From Nemopilema nomurai (Eukaryota > Cnidaria > Scyphozoa > Rhizostomeae > Rhizostomatidae): DNA of 64,000 bases. Position 1 is the first letter of the stretch. The number at the start of each line of letters is the position of its first letter. The stretch spans positions 1,875,308 through 1,939,307 of the forward strand of contig ML133401.1 in NCBI GenBank assembly GCA_003864495.1. The letters are read 5' to 3'. The position numbers and the translations under genes were made by a program. Below are positions 46,601 through 64,000 of this stretch, one piece after another. Below the pieces are notes generated by a model. It was not told where the DNA came from and ran no database searches. It worked only from the letters and a program-made list of their open reading frames with translations.

Positions 46601-49600
46601 TATTTCTCCTGTGGACCCCGACGTTTTTCGTACCCTTCCACAGGAAGCAAAAGACGCATCGCCTGAAAAAATAGCAGTACACAGTCACTCTAGTCTCATT
46701 TCTATCGTAAATCAAAGGTATAGAATGGCCTAGACTTATTTATTTCTCCTGTGGACCCCGACGTTTTTCGTACCCTTCCACAGGAAGCAAAAGACGCATC
46801 GCCTGAAAAAATAGCAGTACACAGTCACTCTAGTCTCATTTCTATCGTAAATCAAAGGTATAGAATGGCCTAGACTTATTTATTTCTCCTGTGGACCCCG
46901 ACGTTTTTCGTACCCTTCCACAGGAAGCAAAAGACGCATCGCCTGAAAAAATAGCAGTACACAGTCACTCTAGTCTCATTTCTATCGTAAATCAAAGGTA
47001 TAGAATGGCCTAGACTTATTTATTTCTCCTGTGGACCCCGACGTTTTTCGTACCCTTCCACAGGAAGCAAAAGACGCATCGCCTGAAAAAATAGCAGTAC
47101 ACAGTCACTCTAGTCTCATTTCTATCGTAAATCAAAGGTATAGAATGGCCTAGACTTATTTATTTCTCCTGTGGACCCCGACGTTTTTCGTACCCTTCCA
47201 CAGGAAGCAAAAGACGCATCGCCTGAAAAAATAGCAGTACACAGTCACTCTAGTCTCATTTCTATCGTAAATCAAAGGTATAGAATGGCCTAGACTTATT
47301 TATTTCTCCTGTGGACCCCGACGTTTTTCGTACCCTTCCACAGGAAGCAAAAGACGCATCGCCTGAAAAAATGCAGTACACACAGTCACTCTAGTCTCAT
47401 TTCTATCGTAAATCAAAGGTATAGAATGGCCTAGACTTATTTATTTCTCCTGTGGACCCCGACGTTTTTCGTACCCTTCCACAGGAAGCAAAAGACGCAT
47501 CGCCTGAAAAAATAGCAGTACACAGTCACTCTAGTCTCATTTCTATCGTAAATCAAAGGTATAGAATGGCCTAGACTTATTTATTTCTCCTGTGGACCCC
47601 GACGTTTTTCGTACCCTTCCACAGGAAGCAAAAGACGCATCGCCTGAAAAAATAGCAGTACACAGTCACTCTAGTCTCATTTCTATCGTAAATCAAAGGT
47701 ATAGAATGGCCTAGACTTATTTATTTCTCCTGTGGACCCCGACGTTTTTCGTACCCTTCCACAGGAAGCAAAAGACGCATCGCCTGAAAAAATAGCAGTA
47801 CACAGTCACTCTAGTCTCATTTCTATCGTAAATCAAAGGTATATGGCCTAGACTTATTTATTTCTCCTGTGGACCCCGACGTTTTTCGTACCCTTCCACA
47901 GGAAGCAAAAGACGCATCGCCTGAAAAAATAGCAGTACACAGTCACTCTAGTCTCATTTCTATCGTAAATCAAAGGTATAGAATGGCCTAGACTTATTTA
48001 TTTCTCCTGTGGACCCCGACGTTTTTCGTACCCTTCCACAGGAAGCAAAAGACGCATCGCCTGAAAAAATAGCAGTACACAGTCACTCTAGTCTCATTTC
48101 TATCGTAAATCAAAGGTATAGAATGGCCTAGACTTATTTATTTCTCCTGTGGACCCCGACGTTTTTCGTACCCTTCCACAGGAAGCAAAAGACGCATCGC
48201 CTGAAAAAATAGCAGTACACAGTCACTCTAGTCTCATTTCTATCGTAAATCAAAGGTATAGAATGGCCTAGACTTATTTATTTCTCCTGTGGACCCCGAC
48301 GTTTTTCGTACCCTTCCACAGGAAGCAAAAGACGCATCGCCTGAAAAAATAGCAGTACACAGTCACTCTAGTCTCATTTCTATCGTAAATCAAAGGTATA
48401 GAATGGCCTAGACTTATTTATTTCTCCTGTGGACCCCGACGTTTTTCGTACCCTTCCACAGGAAGCAAAAGACGCATCGCCTGAAAAAATAGCAGTACAC
48501 AGTCACTCTAGTCTCATTTCTATCGTAAATCAAAGGTATAGAATGGCCTAGACTTATTTATTTCTCCTGTGGACCCCGACGTTTTTCGTACCCTTCCACA
48601 GGAAGCAAAAGACGCATCGCCTGAAAAAATAGCAGTACACAGTCACTCTAGTCTCATTTCTATCGTAAATCAAAGGTATAGAATGGCCTAGACTTATTTA
48701 TTTCTCCTGTGGACCCCGACGTTTTTCGTACCCTTCCACAGGAAGCAAAAGACGCATCGCCTGAAAAAATAGCAGTACACAGTCACTCTAGTCTCATTTC
48801 TATCGTAAATCAAAGGTATAGAATGGCCTAGACTTATTTATTTCTCCTGTGGACCCCGACGTTTTTCGTACCCTTCCACAGGAAGCAAAAGACGCATCGC
48901 CTGAAAAAATAGCAGTACACAGTCACTCTAGTCTCATTTCTATCGTAAATCAAAGGTATAGAATGGCCTAGACTTATTTATTTCTCCTGTGGACCCCGAC
49001 GTTTTTCGTACCCTTCCACAGGAAGCAAAAGACGCATCGCCTGAAAAAATAGCAGTACACAGTCACTCTAGTCTCATTTCTATCGTAAATCAAAGGTATA
49101 GAATGGCCTAGACTTATTTATTTCTCCTGTGGCCGACGTTTTTCGTACCCTTCCACAGGAAGCAAAAGACGCATCGCCTGAAAAAATAGCAGTACACAGT
49201 CACTCTAGTCTCATTTCTATCGTAAATCAAAGGTATAGAATGGCCTAGACTTATTTATTTCTCCTGTGGACCCCGACGTTTTTCGTACCCTTCCACAGGA
49301 AGCAAAAGACGCATCGCCTGAAAAAATAGCAGTACACAGTCACTCTAGTCTCATTTCTATCGTAAATCAAAGGTATAGAATGGCCTAGACTTTTTATTTC
49401 TCCTGTGGACCCCGACGTTTTTCGTACCCTTCCACAGGAAGCAAAAGACGCATCGCCTGAAAAAATAGCAGTACACAGTCACTCTAGTCTCATTTCTATC
49501 GTAAATCAAAGGTATAGAATGGCCTAGACTTATTTATTTCTCCTGTGGACCCCGACGTTTTTCGTACCCTTCCACAGGAAGCAAAAGACGCATCGCCTGA

Positions 49601-52600
49601 AAAAATAGCAGTACACAGTCACTCTAGTCTCATTTCTATCGTAAATCAAAGGTATAGAATGGCCTAGACTTATTTATTTCTCCTGTGGATCCCGACGTTT
49701 TTCGTACCCTTCCACAGGAAGCAAAAGACGCATCGCCTGAAAAAATAGCAGTACACAGTCACTCTAGTCTCATTTCTATCGTAAATCAAAGGTATAGAAT
49801 GGCCTAGACTTATTTATTTCTCCTGTGGACCCCGACGTTTTTCGTACCCTTCCACAGGAAGCAAAAGACGCATCGCCTGAAAAAATAGCAGTACACAGTC
49901 ACTCTAGTCTCATTTCTATCGTAAATCAAAGGTATATAGAATGGCCTAGACTTATTTATTTCTCCTGTGGACCCGACGTTTTTCGTACCCTTCCACAGGA
50001 AGCAAAAGACGCATCGCCTGAAAAAATAGCAGTACACAGTCACTCTAGTCTCATTCTATCGTAAATCAAAGGTATAGAATGGCCTAGACTTATTATTTCT
50101 CCTGTGGACCCGACGTTTTCGTACCCTTCCACAGGAAGCAAAAGACGCATCGCCTGAAAAAATAGCAGTACCACAGTCACTCTAGTCTCATTTCTATCGT
50201 AAATCAAAGGTATAGAATGGCCTAGACTTATTTATTTCTCCTGTGGACCCGACGTTTTTCGTACCCTTCCACAGGAAGCAAAAGACGCATCGCCTGAAAA
50301 AATAGCAGTACCAGTCACTCTAGTCTCATTTCTATCGTAAATCAAAGGTATAGAATGGCCTAGACTTATTTATTTCTCCTGTGGACCCGACGTTTTTCGT
50401 ACCCTTCCACAGGAAGCAAAAGACGCATCGCCTGAAAAAATAGCAGTACACAGTCACTCTAGTCTCATTTCTATCGTAAATCAAAGGTATAGAATGGCCT
50501 AGACTTATTTATTTCTCCTGTGGACCCGACGTTTTTCGTACCCTTCCACAGGAAGCAAAAGACGCATCGCCTGAAAAAATAGCAGTACACAGTCACTCTA
50601 GTCTCATTTCTATCGTAAATCAAAGGTATAGAATGGCCTAGACTTATTTATTTCTCCTGTGGACCCGACGTTTTTCGTACCCTTCCACAGGAAGCAAAAG
50701 ACGCATCGCCTGAAAAAATAGCAGTACAACAGTCACTCTAGTCTCATTTCTATCGTAAATCAAAGGTATAGAATGGCCTAGACTTATTTATTTCTCCTGT
50801 GGACCCGACGTTTTTCGTACCCTTCCACAGGAAGCAAAAGACGCATCGCCTGAAAAAATAGCAGTACACAGTCACTCTAGTCTCATTTCTATCGTAAATC
50901 AAAGGTATAGAATGGCCTAGACTTATTTATTTCTCCTGTGGACCCCGACGTTTTTCGTACCCTTCCACAGGAAGCAAAAGACGCATCGCCTGAAAAAATA
51001 GCAGTACCAGTCACTCTAGTCTCATTTCTATCGTAAATCAAAGGTATAGAATGGCCTAGACTTATTTATTTCTCCTGTGGACCCGACGTTTTTCGTACCC
51101 TTCCACAGGAAGCAAAAGACGCATCGCCTGAAAAAATAGCAGTACACAGTCACTCTAGTCTCATTTCTATCGTAAATCAAAGGTATAGAATGGCCTAGAC
51201 TTATTTATTTCTCCTGTGGACCCGACGTTTTTCGTACCCTTCCACAGGAAGCAAAAGACGCATCGCCTGAAAAAATAGCAGTACCACAGTCACTCTAGTC
51301 TCATTTCTATCGTAAATCAAAGGTATAGAATGGCCTAGACTTATTTATTTCTCCTGTGGACCCGACGTTTTTCGTACCCTTCCACAGGAAGCAAAAGACG
51401 CATCGCCTGAAAAAATAGCAGTACACAGTCACTCTAGTCTCATTTCTATCGTAAATCAAAGGTATAGAATGGCCTAGACTTATTTATTTCTCCTGTGGAC
51501 CCGACGTTTTTCGTACCCTTCCACAGGAAGCAAAAGACGCATCGCCTGAAAAAATAGCAGTACACAGTCACTCTAGTCTCATTTCTATCGTAAATCAAAG
51601 GTATAGAATGGCCTAGACTTATTTATTTCTCCTGTGGACCCGACGTTTTTCGTACCCTTCCACAGGAAGCAAAAGACGCATCGCCTGAAAAAATAGCAGT
51701 ACACAGTCACTCTAGTCTCATTTCTATCGTAAATCAAAGGTATAGAATGGCCTAGACTTATTTATTTCTCCTGTGGACCCCGACGTTTTTCGTACCCTTC
51801 CACAGGAAGCAAAAGACGCATCGCCTGAAAAAATAGCAGTACACAGTCACTCTAGTCTCATTTCTATCGTAAATCAAAGGTATAGAATGGCCTAGACTTA
51901 TTTATTTCTCCTGTGGACCCGACGTTTTTCGTACCCTTCCACAGGAAGCAAAAGACGCATCGCCTGAAAAAATAGCAGTACACAGTCACTCTAGTCTCAT
52001 TTCTATCGTAAATCAAAGGTATAGAATGGCCTAGACTTATTTATTTCTCCTGTGGACCCGACGTTTTTCGTACCCTTCCACAGGAAGCAAAAGACGCATC
52101 GCCTGAAAAAATAGCAGTACACAGTCACTCTAGTCTCATTTCTATCGTAAATCAAAGGTATAGAATGGCCTAGACTTATTTATTTCTCCTGTGGACCCGA
52201 CGTTTTTCGTACCCTTCCACAGGAAGCAAAAGACGCATCGCCTGAAAAAATAGCAGTACACAGTCACTCTAGTCTCATTTCTATCGTAAATCAAAGGTAT
52301 AGAATGGCCTAGACTTATTTATTTCTCCTGTGGACCCGACGTTTTTCGTACCCTTCCACAGGAAGCAAAAGACGCATCGCCTGAAAAAATAGCAGTACAC
52401 AGTCACTCTAGTCTCATTTCTATCGTAAATCAAAGGTATATAATGGCCTAGACTTATTTATTTCTCCTGTGGACCCGACGTTTTTCGTACCCTTCCACAG
52501 GAAGCAAAAGACGCATCGCCTGAAAAAATAGCAGTACACAGTCACTCTAGTCTCATTTCTATCGTAAATCAAAGGTATATAATGGCCTAGACTTATTTAT

Positions 52601-54198
52601 TTCTCCTGTGGACCCGACGTTTTTCGTACCCTTCCACAGGAAGCAAAAGACGCATCGCCTGAAAAAATAGCAGTACACAGTCACTCTAGTCTCATTTCTA
52701 TCGTAAATCAAAGGTATAGAATGGCCTAGACTTATTTATTTCTCCTGTGGACCCGACGTTTTTCGTACCCTTCCACAGGAAGCAAAAGACGCATCGCCTG
52801 AAAAAATAGCAGTACACAGTCACTCTAGTCTCATTTCTATCGTAAATCAAAGGTATAGAATGGCCTAGACTTATTTATTTCTCCTGTGGACCCCGACGTT
52901 TTTCGTACCCTTCCACAGGAAGCAAAAGACGCATCGCCTGAAAAAATAGCAGTACACAGTCACTCTAGTCTCATTTCTATCGTAAATCAAAGGTATAGAA
53001 TGGCCTAGACTTATTTATTTCTCCTGTGGACCCGACGTTTTTCGTACCCTTCCACAGGAAGCAAAAGACGCATCGCCTGAAAAAATAGCAGTACACAGTC
53101 ACTCTAGTCTCATTTCTATCGTAAATCAAAGGTATAGAATGGCCTAGACTTATTTATTTCTCCTGTGGACCCGACGTTTTTCGTACCCTTCCACAGGAAG
53201 CAAAAGACGCATCGCCTGAAAAAATAGCAGTACACAGTCACTCTAGTCTCATTTCTATCGTAAATCAAAGGTATAGAATGGCCTAGACTTATTTATTTCT
53301 CCTGTGGACCCGACGTTTTTCGTACCCTTCCACAGGAAGCAAAAGACGCATCGCCTGAAAAAATAGCAGTACACAGTCACTCTAGTCTCATTTCTATCGT
53401 AAATCAAAGGTATAGAATGGCCTAGACTTATTTATTTCTCCTGTGGACCCGACGTTTTTCGTACCCTTCCACAGGAAGCAAAAGACGCATCGCCTGAAAA
53501 AATAGCAGTACATCACTCTAGTCTCATTTCTATCGTAAATCAAAGGTATAGAATGGCCTAGACTTATTTATTTCTCCTGTGGACCCGACGTTTTTCGTAC
53601 CCTTCCACAGGAAGCAAAAGACGCATCGCCTGAAAAAATAGCAGTACCAAGTCACTCTAGTCTCATTTCTATCGTAAATCAAAGGTATATAATGGCCTAG
53701 ACTTATTTATTTCTCCTGTGGACCCGACGTTTTTCGTACCCTTCCACAGGAAGCAAAAGACGCATCGCCTGAAAAAATAGCAGTACACAGTCACTCTAGT
53801 CTCATTTCTATCGTAAATCAAAGGTATAGAATGGCCTAGACTTATTTATTTCTCCTGTGGACCCGACGTTTTTCGTACCCTTCCACAGGAAGCAAAAGAC
53901 GCATCGCCTGAAAAAATAGCAGTACACAGTCACTCTAGTCTCATTTCTATCGTAAATCAAAGGTATAGAATGGCCTAGACTTATTTATTTCTCCTGTGGA
54001 CCCGACGTTTTTCGTACCCTTCCACAGGAAGCAAAAGACGCATCGCCTGAAAAAATAGCAGTACACAGTCACTCTAGTCTCATTTCTATCGTAAATCAAA
54101 GGTATAGAATGGCCTAGACTTATTTATTTCTCCTGTGGATCCCGACGTTTTTCGTACCCTTCCACAGGAAGCAAAAGACGCATCCTGAAAAAATGCAG
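37623..54198. repeat. 140-bp satellite array, about 118 monomers
   Basis: Head-to-tail repeats with a period of 140 bp (GAAGCAAAAG at 41041 recurs at 41181). Monomers start ATGGCCTAGACTTATTTATT and end AAATCAAAGGTATAGA. Three zones can be read. About 37.6-39.9 kb is mixed, with 138-142-bp forms. About 40-49.7 kb is highly uniform (GTGGACCCCGACG). About 50-54.1 kb is mostly a 139-bp form lacking one C (GTGGACCCGACG). Each monomer has a 9-bp perfect inverted repeat (TCCTGTGGA / TCCACAGGA). The - strand reads open through 141-bp monomers, but 140-bp ones break the frame, so coding is unlikely. Confidence 0.98.
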
Positions 54199-54348
54199 AT
54201 GATCGTGGCCTAGGTCTTCCTCGTCGCTACTTGATTCCGTGTCTGCCAAGGGTTCGAATTGGTATGGCCTGACTGGAACACCGTAAACAGCAACTGCCCC
54301 CTCTTCTTCTTCGGAAACTTCTAAGCTAATGTCACTTTCGTCCGACAT
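54199..54348 (-). pseudogene. N-terminal acidic ORF fragment cut by the satellite array
   Basis: From the ATG at 54348 the - strand encodes an acidic N terminus (MSDESDISLEVSEEEEGAVA ...) with YQFEPLADTESSSDEED, then enters satellite sequence at about 54198. The style resembles acidic leaders of uncharacterised, repeat-associated proteins of invertebrates. I cannot name the family. No donor is seen before the satellite, so the reading frame appears truncated by the array boundary. Confidence 0.4.
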
Positions 54349-55245
54349 GGTGAACATTCAAATACTAAAGATACGATCGCCAACTCTGCCAGAAAATTTG
54401 TTGTCCTCGAATCATGAACATGCGCGCTTCGTGTCCATAACTTTACGTCACAGCTCGCTAGTGTCTAGTCCCCCTTCGCCGTTTTTGGTTGAAAAATTAT
54501 TGTCAGTTTAGGGGTGTTTAAGTTAATTTTTAATAGTCTTCCTTCTTGAAATAGCTAATGCAAACTATTTTTCCTGTACAGTTTTGGATGGAGAAATCGA
54601 TTAAGCGCATAAAAAATTTGGTTTCATTTCCTCTTTAAAGGGTTGAAGAAGATCTAAAGATAGTTCTTGAGCGTTACACCCTTGGATATTTTTAGGCCAC
54701 CACATGTTTAGAAATGATGAACGCGAACTCGATCCCAGTGTTTTCAAACAGCATGAGGTTGTCAGAGTAATACTTCTAGATTCCATTTGCTTTGGTGATG
54801 TGCTTTTGCGGTGTACACTGACGTAGGTACACTCGGAGAGATATGTCAATGGTTGGTGCGAGGGATGTTGTTTTGATACAGTATCGTCACAGGATGTTCC
54901 CTCAGCACTTGTATGTAGCTCCAATAATGGATGAAATATGATGCACGAAATACGGTTGCATCAATTTATGTCAACACTGCAGCATGACGTAACCTCAAGA
55001 GGATTATGGCCTCGAACGCACTTGAAGTCATATTTCATGATTTTGGCTATGTACCACACAAACTATTGTGTAATTTGCAGTGACTGTCATAAAATAGGAT
55101 TTCGGTTAGAGTAAAAGCCTTTGGTATTTTGTTGAAAATCACCCAAACGTCTCAGCTAAATTTGCCCATTATCCTGCTTTTCCGTACTTTCAGTTCCATA
55201 ATTTTCGATGTTTGTCATTTTATTTTATCGAAATTTTGTTTTCAG
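54349..55245. other. Sequence between satellite array and first visible ERCC2 exon
   Basis: A - strand open frame of 107 codons (54601-54924) has no domain I know. No further ERCC2 exon could be found. The stretch probably includes the intron that leads to acceptor 55245. Confidence 0.4.
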
Positions 55246-61361
<6,116 letters not shown>

Positions 61362-62143
61362 CCCGCAGCATTGCATCGAAACGAGACTCCCCCAGTTGAC
61401 ACCTAATTGCATCAATTTGTGTCGAATCTAGGCCTAGTTGTAATGGTTGTTTTCCCATTTCCTTCTTTCAACAAGGAGAAAGCTATAGATGTTAAATGTG
61501 TAGTATAAATGTAGTATATACTTAATTATTTTTTCTGAAAGTTGATTGGTTCTTATCATGCCGTCTTCTCCTCAATAGAAGAAGCAAAGGAAAGGTAAAC
61601 AACCTAAAGATGTTTGCAAAACTTGTTCACATTTCAAGGTCATTCAAGTTATCCTATCCTCACTTAGGGAACTCTATTATAGATCCTAATGGCAAAATGG
61701 ATGTTTCATTTGAAACTGACTTATTGAAAAACTCAATGAAATTTTGCAATTATTTTCCTTCCTCGCTTATGAGTTTAATTTAAACTTGCAATTAGAAACA
61801 AATGTATAAAAATGGAATTGACTGAGTAAAAGCAATAATCAAGGCAAAAGGAGATTGTAAGCTTGGACGAGTTGTAAGCTAAAGTGACTTCTTTCTTGGA
61901 GAACGAAGTCTCAGATACCATGATAGCTAAAGGCCTAATGCTATGAAATACCGCTTAGTTCAACTTTTCACTAATTTTTTGTATATCAAATATTTAAAGT
62001 AAGTGAATAATTATCAACTTTTTTATATTACCTTTTGCTTTTGCTATACGCTCAGAACTGGCGCAAGAAAAGAATCAGAGAGGGACTAGCTCAAATAATG
62101 CATAATTTGCTGTATGAAAAGTGAAAAATTAACAAAATTTTGA
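61362..62143. other. ERCC2 3' flank
   Basis: Non-coding, AT-rich sequence between the ERCC2 stop and the second satellite array. No clear polyadenylation signal was fixed. Confidence 0.5.
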
Positions 62144-64000
62144 TCTATCGTAAATCAAAGGTATAGAAGGTCTAGACTTATATGTTCTCCTGTGGACCCG
62201 CGTTTTTCGTACCCTTCCACAGGAAGCAAAAGACGCATGGCCTGAAAGAATTGTAGTACAACAACACTAGTCTCATTTCTATCGTAAATCAAAGGTATAG
62301 AATGGTCTAGACTTATATGTTTCTCCTGTGGACCCCGACGTTTTTCGTACCCTTCCACAGGAAGCAAAAGACGCATGGCCTGAAAGACTTGTAGTACAAC
62401 AGTCACTCTAGTCTCATTTCTATCGTAAATCAAAGGTATAGAATGGTCTAGACTTATATGTTTCTCCTGTGGACCCCGACGTTTTTCGTACCCTTCCACA
62501 GGAAGCAAAAGACGCATGGCCTGAAAGACTTGTAGTACAACATCACTCTAGTCTCATTTCTATCGTAAATCAAAGGTATAGAATGGTCTAGACTTATATG
62601 TTTCTCCTGTGGACCCCCGTTTTTCGTACCCTTCCACAGGAAGCAAAAGACGCATGGCCTGAAAGAATTGTAGTACAACAGTCACTCTAGTCTCATTTCT
62701 ATCGTAAATCAAAGGTATAGAATGGTCTAGACTTATATGTTTCTCCTGTGGACCCCGCGTTTTTCGTACCCTTCCACAGGAAGCAAAAGACGCATGGCCT
62801 GAAAGAATTGTAGTACAACAATCACTCTAGTCTCATTTCTATCGTAAATCAAAGGTATAGAATGGTCTAGACTTATATGTTTCTCCTGTGGACCCCGCGT
62901 TTTTCGTACCCTTCCACAGGAAGCAAAAGACGCATGGCCTGAAAGACTTGTAGTACAACAACTCTAGTCTCATTTCTATCGTAAATCAAAGGTATAGAAT
63001 GGTCTAGACTTATATGTTTCTCCTGTGGACCCCGACGTTTTTCGTACCCTTCCACAGGAAGCAAAAGACGCATGGCCTGAAAGACTTGTAGTACAACAAT
63101 CACTCTAGTCTCATTTCTATCGTAAATCAAAGGTATAGAATGGTCTAGACTTATATGTTCTCCTGTGGACCCCGCGTTTTTCGTACCCTTCCACAGGAAG
63201 CAAAAGACGCATGGCCTGAAAGACTTGTAGTACAACAGTCACTCTAGTCTCATTTCTATCGTAAATCAAAGGTATAGAATGGTCTAGACTTATATGTTTC
63301 TCCTGTGGACCCCGACGTTTTTCGTACCCTTCCACAGGAAGCAAAAGACGCATGGCCTGAAAGAATTGTAGTACAACAGTCACTCTAGTCTCATTTCTAT
63401 CGTAAATCAAAGGTATAGAATGGTCTAGACTTATGTTTCTCCTGTGGACCCCGACGTTTTTCGTACCCTTCCACAGGAAGCAAAAGACGCATGGCCTGAA
63501 AGACTTGTAGTACAACAGTCACTCTAGTCTCATTTCTATCGTAAATCAACGGTAGAATGGTATGACTTCATTTATTTCTGTGGAACGTTTCTCTTTTGCT
63601 TACAGGAAGCAAAAACTTGAGACATTGACTAGTACAACAAGATCACTCTAGTCTCATTTCTATCGTAAATCAAAGGTATAGAATGGTCTAGACTTATATG
63701 TTTCTCCTGTGGACCCCGGTTTTTCGTACCCTTCCACAGGAAGCAAAAGACGCATGGCCTGAAAGACTTGTAGTACAACAACATCTAGTCTCATTTCTAT
63801 CGTAAATCAAAGGTATAGAATGGTCTAGACTTATATGTTTCTCCTGTGGACCCCGCGTTTTTCGTACCCTTCCACAGGAAGCAAAAGACGCATGGCCTGA
63901 AAGAATTGTAGTACAACAGTCACTCTAGTCTCATTTCTATCGTAAATCAAAGGTATAGAATGGTCTAGACTTATATGTTTCTCCTGTGGACCCCGCGTTT
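62144..64000. repeat. Second array of the 140-bp satellite, diverged subfamily
   Basis: About 13 monomers in the same orientation as the first array, running off the window. Subfamily marks include GGTCTAGACTTATATGTTTC (not GGCCTAGACTTATTTATTTC), GCATGGCCTGAAAGA, and TTGTAGTACAACA in place of TAGCAGTACACA. Many monomers read CCCCGCG where the first array has CCCCGACG. One monomer (about 63550-63640) is strongly degenerate. Confidence 0.97.

Noticed and set aside
37623..54198. Regular repeats as a CRISPR array
   Set aside because: Whole monomers repeat with no unique spacers, and the surroundings are eukaryotic with introns.
54601..54924. 107-codon - strand frame beside ERCC2
   Set aside because: No recognisable domain or conserved pattern; probably repeat-derived or accidental.

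Overview
The window looks like nuclear DNA of an invertebrate animal, most likely a cnidarian such as an anthozoan. It is AT-rich, with short phase-matched exons in long introns, metazoan host genes (DNAJC19, ERCC2), a secreted multi-CCP/Kazal/NTR protein, a Penelope-like element with a GIY-YIG domain, a BEL/Pao LTR element and MITEs. The phylum is inferred from general character, not from a marker gene.

Left part (1-15.3 kb). The last four coding exons of DNAJC19/TIM14 lie on the + strand, with a TA-flanked MITE in one intron. A 12-exon gene then runs on the - strand (15284 down to 3991). My model gives about 724 residues: signal peptide, two CCP domains, a follistatin-like/Kazal module, six CCP domains (three exons duplicated in tandem) and a C-terminal NTR-like domain. 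Every internal junction is phase 1 and the coding exons sum to a multiple of three. A Penelope-like retroelement with perfect inverted terminal repeats and a 13-bp target duplication sits in its last intron.

Middle (15.3-31.4 kb). This part is mostly non-coding: a 13-bp minisatellite, two members of a TA-inserting MITE family in opposite orientation, simple repeats, a possible ephrin first exon (26071-26171) and one further small inverted-repeat element.

Right part (31.4-64 kb). A 6.26-kb BEL/Pao element has two 476-bp LTRs differing at only three sites, yet its gag-pol carries about eleven frameshifts. Its right LTR directly abuts a 16.6-kb array of a ~140-bp satellite (~118 monomers). After the array comes an 8-kb island holding the last 12 exons of ERCC2 (XPD helicase) and no 5' exons, then a second array of a diverged form of the same satellite running off the window.

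Three observations meet at the retroelement/satellite boundary: the BEL element has no target-site duplication, the ephrin-like gene has no 3' exons, and ERCC2 has no 5' half. They suggest either a real rearrangement or an assembly join through repeats. I found no tRNA, rRNA or CRISPR array.
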